Source of the DNA: Longimicrobium sp.
GTDB taxonomy: Bacteria > Gemmatimonadota > Gemmatimonadetes > Longimicrobiales > Longimicrobiaceae
Reading direction: 5' to 3'
Assembly (NCBI GenBank): GCA_036389135.1
Contig: DASVQP010000070.1
Location: 62,001 to 126,000, forward strand
DNA: 64,000 bases
Made by a program: the position numbers and the translations under genes. A model generated the notes under the pieces. That model saw only the letters and a list, made by a program, of their open reading frames with translations. It did not search any database and was not told where the DNA came from. Numbering within the stretch: the first letter of the stretch is position 1; each line of letters opens with the position of its first letter. Below, piece after piece: positions 1 through 8,113 of the stretch.

Positions 1-162
1 GAGACGCGCGAGCACGGCCGGGCACGCCGAAAGGCAGCCCGCGCGGAGGCCCGCGCCGCCCTTCAGGCCGAGCGCGCGGCCGCCACCGCCCGTGGCGAGC
101 GAGGCACCCGGGGCCGCCGAGGCGCTCCCCGCAAGCGTGCCGCCCGCCCGGCCGCTTCCTGA
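1..162 (+). CDS. C-terminal tail of an unidentified protein (5' end outside window)
   Basis: An open frame runs in from the window edge and ends at TGA 160-162. The visible 53 residues are almost only Ala, Arg, Glu, Gly and Lys and end in a basic Arg/Lys/Ala/Pro stretch. Such low-complexity basic tails occur on RNA helicases, ribonucleases and nucleoid proteins, but nothing here allows a family call. The frame choice rests on continuity to the edge and on a strong hairpin terminator directly behind the stop codon. Confidence 0.5.
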   Translation, partial: ETREHGRARRKAARAEARAALQAERAAATARGERGTRGRRGAPRKRAARPAAS

Positions 163-176
163 ATCATCGCACGCGG

Positions 177-213
177 AGAGGCCCGGGGACCGTAACGGTT
201 TCCGGGCCTCTTC
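177..213 (+). terminator. Hairpin terminator after the first gene
   Basis: A perfect 10-bp inverted repeat (177-186 with 202-211) encloses a smaller 4-bp stem and is followed by TTCTG. It lies 15 bases after the stop of the first gene and also downstream of the minus-strand esterase, so it may serve both converging genes. Confidence 0.65.
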
Positions 214-264
214 TGCGTCTGTGAACCGGGTCCGCACACCACCCGTACTCCGTGTGAGCAGACT

Positions 265-1143
265 CTAGCCTGTCGCGGTGCAGCCGCGGCGCGGGTCGCG
301 CACGAAGGCGTCGATGTCGTCGAGCACCGGCGCGATCCGCAGGCGGGGCGCGGACAGCGCGACCACGATCTGCACGTGTCCCACGCCCGCGTACACGATG
401 GAGCGCGCGCACCCGCCACGATCCCGAATGCGCGTGGCCAGGCGCACGGAGTTCTCCACCGCTACGGTGCGGTCGCCGCCGCCGTGGAGGAGGAGTAGCG
501 GAGGGTCGGTGCCGTCAACGTGGGTGGTGGGGTAGGTGGCGGGCCAGCCCTCGCGCGGGCCCATCAGCGCCTGAATGTCCGGGTCGGTCCAGGTGGTGTC
601 GACAGGCCCCGCGAGCGAGACGAAGCCCCGCACCGCACCCGCGGGGACTCCGGCGTCGCGCAGGAAGTGCTCGTCGAGGGCGAGGAGCGCGGCGCTGTGG
701 CCCCCGGCGGAATGCCCCACCACGAAGATGCGGGTGCTGTCTCCGCCCAAGCGCGCGGCGTTGTCGCGTGCCCAGCGGACGGCACGCGCCCCGTCTTCCA
801 CCCAAGCCGGGAAGCGGGCCGCGGGCGCGAGACGGTAATCGGGGACCACCGTCACCCACCCGCGCCGGGTGAGGGCATCGCCGAGGAGGCGGTAGTCCCC
901 GCGTGTCCCGCTGTTCCAGCGCCCGCCGTGGAGGAACACCACCAATGGTGCGGGTGCGCGTACCGCCTTCGGCCGGTACACGTCCAGCCGCTGCCGCGCT
1001 TCCGGCCCGTACGCCACGCCCTCAGTGCGTACGAAGTGGCTCCCCAGCAGCAGCGACTCCGCCGCCCGCCTCGGCGAGCAGCCAGTGGCGGCGAGGGCGG
1101 TGATCGCGGCCAGTGCAGGGACGAGAGCAGAGCTCGGGTGCAT
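265..1143 (-). CDS. Lipoprotein alpha/beta-hydrolase (esterase)
   Basis: Secreted serine esterase of the BD-FAE/hormone-sensitive-lipase-like group, 292 residues. The N-terminus is a lipoprotein signal ending at Cys22 (Ala-Thr-Gly-Cys), so it is probably membrane-anchored. An HGG oxyanion motif is at residues 72-74, the nucleophile elbow GHSAGG has Ser145, and the likely acid and base are Asp224 (GGGDR) and His256 (GVGH). Length and motif order fit the family. The substrate is unknown; small carboxylic esters are plausible. A dispersed repeat begins 14 bases upstream of the start codon, leaving little room for a conventional promoter. Confidence 0.85.
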   Translation of the reverse strand: MHPSSALVPALAAITALAATGCSPRRAAESLLLGSHFVRTEGVAYGPEARQRLDVYRPKAVRAPAPLVVFLHGGRWNSGTRGDYRLLGDALTRRGWVTVVPDYRLAPAARFPAWVEDGARAVRWARDNAARLGGDSTRIFVVGHSAGGHSAALLALDEHFLRDAGVPAGAVRGFVSLAGPVDTTWTDPDIQALMGPREGWPATYPTTHVDGTDPPLLLLHGGGDRTVAVENSVRLATRIRDRGGCARSIVYAGVGHVQIVVALSAPRLRIAPVLDDIDAFVRDPRRGCTATG

Positions 1144-1156
1144 TCACAGGGTGGTG

Positions 1157-1212
1157 GGGCGAGTGAACTCGCGGCAACAACGGCACAAGTCCGCCTGCGC
1201 GGACTCGGGGGC
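1157..1212. repeat. Dispersed intergenic repeat, copy 1 (GAGTGAACTCGC family)
   Basis: About 55 bases closely match 58851-58908, including a GAGTGAACTCGC palindrome and a GTCCGCCTGCGCGGAC palindrome. Both copies lie directly upstream of a minus-strand gene for a secreted protein and in the same orientation relative to it. Confidence 0.75.
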
Positions 1213-1258
1213 GGGATTCGTCCGAGTGGCGGGATGGCGGCTCGGACAGGACCAAACC

Positions 1259-1285
1259 GTAGGGGCGCGATTCATCGCGCCCGTG
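1259..1285. repeat. Palindromic repeat GTAGGGGCGCGATT family, copy 1
   Basis: The 27-base block is identical to 40233-40259 and contains the palindrome GGGCGCGAT...ATCGCGCCC. A diverged relative with a different palindrome core is at 40302-40330. The form is that of a REP/MITE-like intergenic element. Together with the repeat at 1157 and the terminator at 1387 it fills the 312-base gap 1144-1455, in which I see no gene. Confidence 0.7.
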
Positions 1286-1386
1286 CCCGGAAATGCGCCG
1301 CAACTCCCGCGATCGTTCCGGGTCTCGACCACCACCCTCCACGAGAACCATACGTCATGCGCAGCCCGCCCGGATGCGTCGCAAAG

Positions 1387-1431
1387 AACGGAGGCGAGAA
1401 ACCCCGGTGTTGCGGGTCCCTCGCCTCCGTT
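1387..1431 (-). terminator. Terminator of the PAS/GntR regulator gene
   Basis: A perfect 12-bp stem (1387-1398 with 1420-1431) lies 25 bases past the stop codon on the minus strand and is followed there by CTTTG. It is a good rho-independent terminator although the T-tract is short. Confidence 0.75.
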
Positions 1432-1455
1432 GCGTTCAGGACAGCGTCCCGCGGG

Positions 1456-3357
1456 TTACCCCCGGCGCCGGGCCGGCGCGAGATTGTGCTGGATCAGCAG
1501 CGCCGCGATGGTGCGCGCCGGAGTGCGGGAGACGAACGACGGGAGCGGCACCAGCATCCGCGGGGAGTCGCTCCCCAGCTTCTGCCGCGCGGCCGGAGTC
1601 AGCAGCACGCTCTCCGACGGGTTGAGCGACGCGATCGCGGCCGCATCGTCGGCCAGCACCACGCGAAGGCGCTCGGAGCCGCGCAGGAAGCGGAGACGGG
1701 CCGCGTAACCCGCATCGGCCACCACGGCGGTCAACGGACCCTCGGACAGCCGCTCCTCCGCCGCCTGCACCATCTCTGGGCCGGCGGCCAGCACCAGCAC
1801 CGGGACTCCCAGCGCGCGGCCGGCGGCGTGCGCCTCGGTCGCGTGGAAGGCGGTGGTGACGATCAGCTCCACGCCGTGCAGCGCCTCCGGAGCCCCGCGG
1901 CCGTCGGCGCGGAAGGAGCCGGGCGCCACCGGAATGGCCTCCATCCCCCACTGCCCCGCCATCTCCGCCACCAGCGCCGCCCGCTCGTCCTCCACCGACT
2001 CCATGCAGGCACAGCGCACGCGGGTGGAGGTCGTCCAGCGGCCCACCACGTCGGCGAGCTGCGGAATGCGGATGCGCAGCCCCGAGGCGCCTTCCAGCAC
2101 CCCCGCCAGCCAGTCCGCCGTCTCGCCCAGCGGCGGCGCCGCGGGCTCCCAGGCGCCGGCCACGAAGGCGCCCTGCCGGTTGCGGACCTCCACCAGGCCC
2201 TCGGCGGCGAGGGCGCGGTAGGCGGCGGCGACGGCGCGGTGCTCGGCCCCGGCCGCGTCCGCCACCTGGCGGATGCTGGGAAGGCGGCTCCCCGGGCGCA
2301 GGTGGCCCAGGTGCAGCCCGGACGCGATCCAGGTGCGGAGCCGCTCGTAAACGGTTCCGGCCGCCGCCTCGCCGGCGAGGGCGGAGCGGCACTGCTGAAG
2401 GATCGACTCCGCGTCGTCGCGCTCGGTGGTGCGCGCCTCGGGCGCCTCCGCGGCGAAGGTAAGGAGCGTCCCGCGCCGCGCATCTCCGGCCAGGAGCGGC
2501 GCCACGGAGGCGCGCAGGCGTACCACCTGGCCGTTGCCGCGCGTCACCTCGGCCGGCACGCCGTCCAGCCGCTCGCGTGTCCGGAGAAGGGCTTCGCCCC
2601 CCGACTCCTCGCCCGGAAAGCGCACCGGGCAGGCATCGCCCGCCGTCTCCGGCTCCCAGCCCAGCGCGTCGGTGGCGGCCCGGTTCCAGCGAAGGAGGGT
2701 GCCGTCCAGGTCCAGCGCGCAGGCCGGCGTGGCCAGGGCGTCCAGCATCGCCTCCAGCAGCGTGGTCTCGTCCCGGGCCGCGTCCAGCGAATCGGCCAGG
2801 CCGCGGAAGACCCATATCAGGGCGGTGCGGCCCTGCGCCTCACGCATCACGCTCACCCGCGCCTTTACGCGCAAGGGGAGGCTGCCGCGCGGGCGCAGGC
2901 TCACCTCCCACTCCGCCGTCTCATCCAGCGGAAGCCCTTCCAGGATGCGGTTGCGGAAGTCGCGCCGGTCCTCCTCGCCCACGAACACGGCAAGCGGCTT
3001 TCCGCCCAGCGCTTCCGGCCGGGCGCCCAGGAGCTCGCCGGCGGCGCGGTTCGCCTCGCGCACAACCCCGGCCGCGTCGGTCACCAGGCACGGGTCGGGG
3101 AGGTGGGTGAAGAAGCCCAGGTAACGCTCACGCTCCGTCTCCAGCGCATGCTGCACGGCGCTGAGCATGTCGCTCTGCACGCGCAGCTCCTCCTCGGACA
3201 CGCGCAGCTCTTCCAGCGCGAGGCTGAGCTCCATGAGCGCCTCGCGGGTGGCGCCTCGGTCTGCGGAGGGGGTGGATTCGCGGCGTGTGCGGTCTTCCAG
3301 AGACCGCAGGAGGGGCGTATGCGCATCGAGAAACTCGCGAATCTCACCAAGAGCCAT
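1456..3357 (-). CDS. PAS-PAS-GntR-type winged-helix regulator
   Basis: Probable cytoplasmic transcription regulator, 633 residues from ATG at 3357, preceded by GAAAGG at good spacing. Order: a helical coiled coil (about 37-80), two PAS-like domains (about 81-195 and 200-320, each with the N-R-A-A core), then a GntR-type winged helix (about 340-410) with the RPGSRLPSIRQVADAAG signature. The C-terminal part (about 440-630) has alternating strands and helices resembling the ligand-binding fold seen after GntR helices, but I cannot name its family. The open frame extends 66 codons further upstream; that part lacks coding character. Signal and target genes are unknown. Placing sensory domains before a GntR helix is unusual, since GntR proteins normally start with the DNA-binding domain. 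Confidence 0.75.
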   Translation of the reverse strand: MALGEIREFLDAHTPLLRSLEDRTRRESTPSADRGATREALMELSLALEELRVSEEELRVQSDMLSAVQHALETERERYLGFFTHLPDPCLVTDAAGVVREANRAAGELLGARPEALGGKPLAVFVGEEDRRDFRNRILEGLPLDETAEWEVSLRPRGSLPLRVKARVSVMREAQGRTALIWVFRGLADSLDAARDETTLLEAMLDALATPACALDLDGTLLRWNRAATDALGWEPETAGDACPVRFPGEESGGEALLRTRERLDGVPAEVTRGNGQVVRLRASVAPLLAGDARRGTLLTFAAEAPEARTTERDDAESILQQCRSALAGEAAAGTVYERLRTWIASGLHLGHLRPGSRLPSIRQVADAAGAEHRAVAAAYRALAAEGLVEVRNRQGAFVAGAWEPAAPPLGETADWLAGVLEGASGLRIRIPQLADVVGRWTTSTRVRCACMESVEDERAALVAEMAGQWGMEAIPVAPGSFRADGRGAPEALHGVELIVTTAFHATEAHAAGRALGVPVLVLAAGPEMVQAAEERLSEGPLTAVVADAGYAARLRFLRGSERLRVVLADDAAAIASLNPSESVLLTPAARQKLGSDSPRMLVPLPSFVSRTPARTIAALLIQHNLAPARRRG

Positions 3358-3545
3358 GCGGAAATCGCCTTTCAGGGGGAGCGCGGCGTAGGGAGGCAGC
3401 ACGCGTGGAGGTAAACATACGATCCGCGCAAACATGCTGCCATCAATGACCACTTTAACTGCCTTACTCGTAACACGGACGATGCATCTGCGCTCCGTGT
3501 CACAACTTTGGTGCAGTATTGCTGCTGTTCTGGGATGTTGCCAAA

Positions 3546-3576
3546 GGGGCTCCACGTTTCACTCGCCTGGAGCCCC
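3546..3576 (-). terminator. Terminator of the L,D-transpeptidase gene
   Basis: A 9-bp GC-rich stem (3546-3554 with 3568-3576) lies just beyond the stop codon on the minus strand and is followed there by TTTGG. It lies in the leader of the regulator gene. Confidence 0.6.
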
Positions 3577-3584
3577 CTCTCGCA

Positions 3585-4415
3585 TCATCCGTTCAGCGCG
3601 TCCCGATGCACCCAGGGGTCGCTCTTCAGCCACGTCTTGTCCAGCGGCGAAAAGAGGAAGACCATCCCGCCGTTGCCGATCCTGGGGATCAGCTTCCTGG
3701 CGCGCGCCGGGTCCATCGCGGGGCACCCTTCGCTGCGTCCGGCCTCGCTCTCGCTCACGTACGGCGCGCCGTGCACCACGACGCGGCGCTGGCGGGCGGC
3801 GTTGTTGAAGCGGCCGGAGACCCCGTCCAGGCGCAGCCCCACCGAGCGGTACACCTCGCCGCCGGCGTGACCGGTGAAGGCGTAGACCTCGCGCGCCTTG
3901 AACAGCCCGAGCGAAGAGGTGGCGCTCCCCTCACGATTGGTGAACTTCGTCGGTACGCCGTATTTGGCGCCGGACCCGCGGCCGTGGGCCACGGCGAAGG
4001 GTCCGTCCACCACCCGCAGCTTTTCCATGTCGAAGACGTAGCCGCGCCTGGTGCGGCTGTCCAGCCCGTAGTCCACGAAGTACAGGTACGGCTTGCGGAC
4101 CTCGTCTGGATTCTCCGCCCTATAGTTGTAGTAGGCCTCGAAGGCCAGGCGCAGCGCGTCCGGATGGCTCTGCTTGCGGACGTCACCGGCGAGGGCGGCC
4201 AGCGCGGTCTCCGCCTCGGACAGCTCTTCCACGGGCGCGGCCTTTTCGATCCCCACGCCGCTCAGCACGGCCTGGGCGGCAGGCCTGAACGCGGCGGCGG
4301 CGGGCGGCGGCGCTTTTTCAGCGGGTGCGGCGGCGCTCTTTGTATCGTTCGGAAGCGACGCGGCGATGCCAAAGATGACGGCTGCGGCCGCGAGTGCCTG
4401 AAGGTTGGAGTTCAT
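3585..4415 (-). CDS. Murein L,D-transpeptidase catalytic domain protein (YkuD_2 type)
   Basis: Exported enzyme predicted to act on peptidoglycan, forming 3-3 cross-links or attaching proteins. Length is 276 residues from ATG 4415; an N-terminal hydrophobic stretch serves as signal peptide and is followed by an Ala/Pro linker. The C-terminal half carries the signature of the second YkuD family (PF13645-like): VVHGAPY near residue 212 and SEGCPA near 228, giving the catalytic His and Cys. An upstream ATG adds 26 basic residues and was not chosen because it would bury the signal peptide. No partner gene is adjacent. Confidence 0.82.
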   Translation of the reverse strand: MNSNLQALAAAAVIFGIAASLPNDTKSAAAPAEKAPPPAAAAFRPAAQAVLSGVGIEKAAPVEELSEAETALAALAGDVRKQSHPDALRLAFEAYYNYRAENPDEVRKPYLYFVDYGLDSRTRRGYVFDMEKLRVVDGPFAVAHGRGSGAKYGVPTKFTNREGSATSSLGLFKAREVYAFTGHAGGEVYRSVGLRLDGVSGRFNNAARQRRVVVHGAPYVSESEAGRSEGCPAMDPARARKLIPRIGNGGMVFLFSPLDKTWLKSDPWVHRDALNG

Positions 4416-4599
4416 GTCCGATCTAATCTCGCGTTTCGGGGCGCCCGCACTGTGCAGCCGGCGCCGGGAAGCGAATCCGTGGGAGCGCCGCAATCCATCC
4501 GGCGAACCGTCTTAACTGTTTGCAGGTGAACAAGTTAACTGATAAACATCCAGGGATCAACCCTTGCATTCTCGAGGCAAAGGCATCCAGAACCGCGCC

Positions 4600-4681
4600 T
4601 CACACAGAGACACAGAGGGCAAGGAGAGAAGGGCAAAGGGGTTCTCTGCGGCTTGTGGTTCCCTCCGTGTTCTCTGTGTGA
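4600..4681. repeat. Dispersed inverted repeat, CACAGAG family, copy 1
   Basis: TCACACAGAGACACAGAGGG at 4600 is mirrored with few mismatches by the sequence ending at 4681, giving a large imperfect hairpin that abuts the pilT stop codon. Related sequence is at 19088-19275 and 35185-35206. The gap 4416-4690 holds no recognisable gene. Confidence 0.7.
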
Positions 4682-4690
4682 TGGTTTTCT

Positions 4691-5779
4691 TCACCAGGGC
4701 CGGGCGCGATCGGGAACGCGCAGGGAGCCGATCTCGGTGCGCAGGCTCTCGGGGCTGTTGGCGGCGGCCATCGCCTCGTCCTCCTCTACCCAGCTCTGCA
4801 CCACCATCAGTGCAAGGGCGCGCTCCAGCGTCTGCATCCCGCTGGCCTTGTCGTTCATCGCGCCCTCAATGAGCGACGGCTTGTTCTCCTTGATGTTGTT
4901 CTGCACCGGAGTCGTGTTGAGGAGGATCTCGTAGGCGCCCAGACGGCCGCCGCCGCGCTTCCTCACCAGGCGCTGCGTGACGATGGCGCGCAGCACGTCC
5001 GCGAACTGCGTCCTCACCTGCTGCTGCCGCTCGGGGGGCATCATGTCGACGACGCGGTTAGCCGTCTTGGTGGCGCTGCTGGTGTGCAGCGTCCCAAAGA
5101 CCAGGTGCCCCGTCTCCGCGGCGGAGAGGGCGAGCTGCATCGTCTCCACGTCGCGGATCTCGCCCACCACCACCACGTCGGGATCCTCGCGCAGCGCCGC
5201 CCGCAGCGCGCGTGGAAAGGAAGGGACGTCGCGCCCCACCTCGCGGTGCGTGACGATTGAGGTGCGGCTCTCGTGCGTGAACTCCACCGGGTCTTCGATG
5301 GTGATGATGTGTCCCGCGCGCTGCCGGTTGATGAGGTCCACCAGCGCCGCCAGCGTGGTCGACTTGCCGGAGCCGGTGGGGCCCGTCACCAGCACCAGGC
5401 CGTTGGGGATGCGCGCCAGCCCCGTGATCGCCGGGGGAAGGCGGAGATCCTGCGCGCTGGGGATGACGGCCGGGATCACCCGAAGCACCGCCCCGACGCC
5501 GCGCCGGCCCGTGTAGACGTTCACCCGGAAGCGCCCCAGATCCGGCGATTCGTAGGCGAAGTCCAGGTCCTCGGTGTCGCGCCAGCGCTCGCGCAGCGGC
5601 GGGTCCATCACCTCCTGCACCACGGCCTGGATGTGGCCGCCCGCCAGCGCCGTCATCTGCAGGGGGATCATCTCGCCGTCCACCCGGATGCGCGGCTCGA
5701 TTCCGGGGGAAAGGTGGAGGTCGGACCCTTTGTGGTCGATGAGGGTGCGGAGGAGGAGGTTGAGGCGGGGCTGTTCCAT
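4691..5779 (-). CDS. pilT: Type IV pilus retraction ATPase PilT/PilU
   Basis: Hexameric cytoplasmic ATPase that depolymerises type IV pili and powers twitching. Length is 362 residues, as usual for PilT, from ATG 5779. It has the N-terminal DLHLSPG motif, Walker A GPTGSGKST near residue 136, the Asp box, Walker B VVVVGEIRD near 203, the His box GTLHTSS near 228 and the conserved RIVxQRLVR-like segment. PilT and PilU cannot be separated here. No other pilus assembly gene is in the window, but a pilin-like giant protein lies 2.3 kb away. It is divergent from the next gene with a 114-base shared upstream region. Confidence 0.93.
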   Translation of the reverse strand: MEQPRLNLLLRTLIDHKGSDLHLSPGIEPRIRVDGEMIPLQMTALAGGHIQAVVQEVMDPPLRERWRDTEDLDFAYESPDLGRFRVNVYTGRRGVGAVLRVIPAVIPSAQDLRLPPAITGLARIPNGLVLVTGPTGSGKSTTLAALVDLINRQRAGHIITIEDPVEFTHESRTSIVTHREVGRDVPSFPRALRAALREDPDVVVVGEIRDVETMQLALSAAETGHLVFGTLHTSSATKTANRVVDMMPPERQQQVRTQFADVLRAIVTQRLVRKRGGGRLGAYEILLNTTPVQNNIKENKPSLIEGAMNDKASGMQTLERALALMVVQSWVEEDEAMAAANSPESLRTEIGSLRVPDRARPW

Positions 5780-5893
5780 GGTCGTGAGCCTGTTCTCTGA
5801 TTCGGGGTATTTCGAGTGCAGAGGGCTTGATTGCCCGCCGCCACCCGCCCGGCTCCCTGCCGGGGTCCGCCACCGTCCGCACCGCAGGAAGCC

Positions 5894-7180
5894 ATGCCGC
5901 GTTCCGCCCATCTCCAGACCGCCCTCCGCATCGGCCCGATCGCCACCGCGCTCCTGGCGCTTTCCGCCTGCGCCTCGGCCGGCGGGCTGCGCCGTGCGGA
6001 CGGGCCGTTCATGCCGGCAAGCTCCCTCACTGGATACCCCGGGTCCGGGGGGGCGTATCCCGCGCCCGCCGCCGGGCCTCCGCTCCCGGCCGGCCTGGTC
6101 AACGAGGGCGGGCTGAAGCCGCTCCCCGGCGCGCGCTACGCCGGCGTGGGGCCGCTGGGGGCACTGGTGATCCCCGTATCCACAGGCAACCGCGTCCCCA
6201 CCTACGACGAGCGCACCCTCGCGGCTCGCCTCTTCGGCGAAGGGACCGATGAGGGCGGCACCGTGCGCGACCTGCTGACGCGCGAGTCGGGCGGGGCGAT
6301 GCGCTTCACCACGCGCACCCTTCCCCTGCTGGTGGCGCCGCAGTGGCGCGCGCCCGCGGGGCAGCCGCGCGAGCTGGAGCGCCTGGCGTCGATGGCGCTC
6401 GAATCGTGGGCGCGCCAGCTGGACCTGAGCGTCTACGACAATGACGGCCCGGACGGCATCCCCACCTCCCGCGACGACGACGGGGAGATCGACCTGGTGA
6501 TCCTGACGGTGGAGTCGGACACGCCGTTCGCCAGCCGCATCGTGCACCCGGAGCTGGAGCTGCGCTCGGGCGGGCGCCGGCTGCGCGCGGGGCACGTGCT
6601 GGCCGTCCACGTCCCCCGCGGCGCGCAGCCGGACGTGATGGGGACCACGCGCCTGATCCTCCACAAGCTTGGGCTGGGGGAGAGCGAGTGCTTCTTTCCG
6701 GAAGGGTACGGCCTCACCCTCTCGTCGCTGGCGCGCACGCGCCTGGGCTGGCTGCCTGCTTCGTCCGTCCCGCGTTCGGGCACGTACCGCGTCCCCGACG
6801 GCCACGGCGTCGTCATCCCGCTCGCCGACATGCCCGCCGGGACGGGTTTCTGGCTGCTGGAGCGGCAGGCGGAGCGCATCTATGCATCCCGCGTGGCGCG
6901 GCAGGCGGATGGGCGCTTCTTCGCCACGCGGGTGGAGAAGCTGGAAGTGGGCGCCGAGCAGATCCTTCCGCTCACCCGCCAGCTCGGGGTGCGGGGCCCA
7001 CGCGTGCGCCTGTACCCGGATGAGGGTGGCGAGGCGCGGATGGAGGTGGTGCTCGAGAACCGGAGCGGCCCTGGGGCGGGGTCGCCGCTCCTGCCGATCG
7101 ACGAGGTGGTGACGGTCCCCACCGCACCCGCGCGTCCCGCCTCGGCGCCGCGCGTGGCGAACACGCCGCTCGACCCGTGA
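5894..7180 (+). CDS. Lipoprotein related to M6 (immune inhibitor A) peptidases, zinc site missing
   Basis: The 428-residue lipoprotein (lipobox Leu-Ser-Ala-Cys) starts at ATG 5894 behind AGGA. The middle part follows M6 peptidases: an N-terminal YDERTLAARLFG block, then LSVYDNDGPDGIPTSRDDDG, a reminder of the Asp-rich segment before the active site. Where M6 enzymes have HExxHALGL the protein reads LILHKLGLGESE, so the metal-binding His and catalytic Glu are absent. It is probably a non-catalytic relative acting as a binding or scaffold lipoprotein. It is translationally coupled (GTGA overlap) to an M23 peptidase. The family call is by pattern and moderately sure. Confidence 0.6.
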   Translation: MPRSAHLQTALRIGPIATALLALSACASAGGLRRADGPFMPASSLTGYPGSGGAYPAPAAGPPLPAGLVNEGGLKPLPGARYAGVGPLGALVIPVSTGNRVPTYDERTLAARLFGEGTDEGGTVRDLLTRESGGAMRFTTRTLPLLVAPQWRAPAGQPRELERLASMALESWARQLDLSVYDNDGPDGIPTSRDDDGEIDLVILTVESDTPFASRIVHPELELRSGGRRLRAGHVLAVHVPRGAQPDVMGTTRLILHKLGLGESECFFPEGYGLTLSSLARTRLGWLPASSVPRSGTYRVPDGHGVVIPLADMPAGTGFWLLERQAERIYASRVARQADGRFFATRVEKLEVGAEQILPLTRQLGVRGPRVRLYPDEGGEARMEVVLENRSGPGAGSPLLPIDEVVTVPTAPARPASAPRVANTPLDP

Positions 7181-7860
7181 TCCCCGCGCGGGCGGCGCTG
7201 GCGTGTGCGCTCGTGGTGGCGGCGTGCGGCGCAGGTATTCTGCGCGCCGCCCCGCCTTCGGCCGACGCGGGCCTGTCGCTGCGGCTGGACAGCCTGGAGG
7301 GGCGCATCTCCCGGGTGGAGGCGCGTGTAGGGCTGGCGCCCGGCCCGCTGCGCCCCAGCCCGCTCCTGGCGCGCTACGAGGAGCTCCGGAGCCGCGAGGC
7401 GCGCATCGCCGCACGCGTGGACTCGGCGCGCCTCTTTATCCCGGACGCGGCGCCGCTGGCAGCGGGAACCATCACCAGCGCCTACGGGCCGCGCCGGTAC
7501 CACCCGGTGGTGCGCCGCGTCCTGCCGCACTGGGGGCTGGACATCGCGGCCCGGCACGGCGCGCCTGTTTTCGCCACGGCGGACGGCGTTGTGCTCGCCA
7601 CCTTTCGCTCGCCCACCTACGGCACCGGCGTGGACCTCCGCCACGGTGACACGTTTCTCACGCGATACGCCCACCTCTCCGCCCTCTCCGTGCGCAACGG
7701 CGAGCGAGTGCGGCGCGGCCAGCTGATCGGCCGCGTCGGAGCCACGGGGCGCACCACCGGCCCCCATCTCCACTATGAGGCCTACGTGCGGCGCGCGGAC
7801 GGCTACCACAGCGTCGATCCCATCCGCCTCCTCCCGCCGGATGGTCACCTGCGCCTTTGA
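7177..7860 (+). CDS. M23 (LytM-like) peptidase lipoprotein
   Basis: Zinc peptidase domain predicted to cut or bind peptidoglycan cross-bridges at the envelope; 227 residues. GTG start 7177 overlaps the upstream TGA by four bases. The N-terminus has a hydrophobic signal with a possible lipobox Cys at residue 17, then a helical region about 30-90. The M23 core (about 100-215) has HWGLDIAARHG (H-x3-D zinc ligands) and HLHYEA (H-x-H), so the metal site looks complete. The operon with the M6-like pseudo-protease suggests the two act together in envelope remodelling. Confidence 0.85.
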   Translation: MIPARAALACALVVAACGAGILRAAPPSADAGLSLRLDSLEGRISRVEARVGLAPGPLRPSPLLARYEELRSREARIAARVDSARLFIPDAAPLAAGTITSAYGPRRYHPVVRRVLPHWGLDIAARHGAPVFATADGVVLATFRSPTYGTGVDLRHGDTFLTRYAHLSALSVRNGERVRRGQLIGRVGATGRTTGPHLHYEAYVRRADGYHSVDPIRLLPPDGHLRL

Positions 7861-7873
7861 AGCGAACGGACTG

Positions 7874-7948
7874 TCTCACGCGGAGACGCGGAGGAGCCGG
7901 TGTGCGCGCAGACGGAGGCACGGAGATCAGTTTCTCCGTGCCTCCGGC
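7874..7948. repeat. Dispersed repeat, CGGAGA family, with perfect 13-bp hairpin
   Basis: A CACGCGGAGACGCGGAG block is followed by a perfect 13-bp inverted repeat (7914-7926 with 7933-7945). The same hairpin sequence recurs at 40388-40416 and partial blocks at 18240-18262. It may terminate the M23 operon. The rest of the 253-base gap to the next gene holds only the inverted repeat at 8045-8083. Confidence 0.7.
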
Positions 7949-8044
7949 TGTTACGTCCCCTCGCACTCCGATCGGCGCACCCGAATCAAGCCCGTCGTCC
8001 TGAATCACCCCGCCAGCACGACCTTCCTCAAGAGGAGAACCCTA

Positions 8045-8083
8045 TTTGCTGATCAGGGTATCTATATTTGCAGGATCAGCAAA
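8045..8083. promoter_or_regulatory. Perfect inverted repeat upstream of the giant pilin gene
   Basis: TTTGCTGATC (8045-8054) is repeated exactly as GATCAGCAAA (8074-8083) with an AT-rich 19-base centre containing TATATT, 30 bases before the start codon. It could be an operator for a dimeric regulator or a leader hairpin. No regulator is adjacent. Confidence 0.45.
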
Positions 8084-8113
8084 CGTACTCATACCTCCGC
8101 CCCTCCCCCTGCC

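Noticed and set aside
520-3414. Long plus-strand open frame of 964 codons
   Set aside because: It runs antisense to the esterase and the PAS regulator, has no start context or domain, and mirrors the GC-rich third codon positions of the real genes. The same holds for 15655-17937 (minus) and 38266-40152 (plus).
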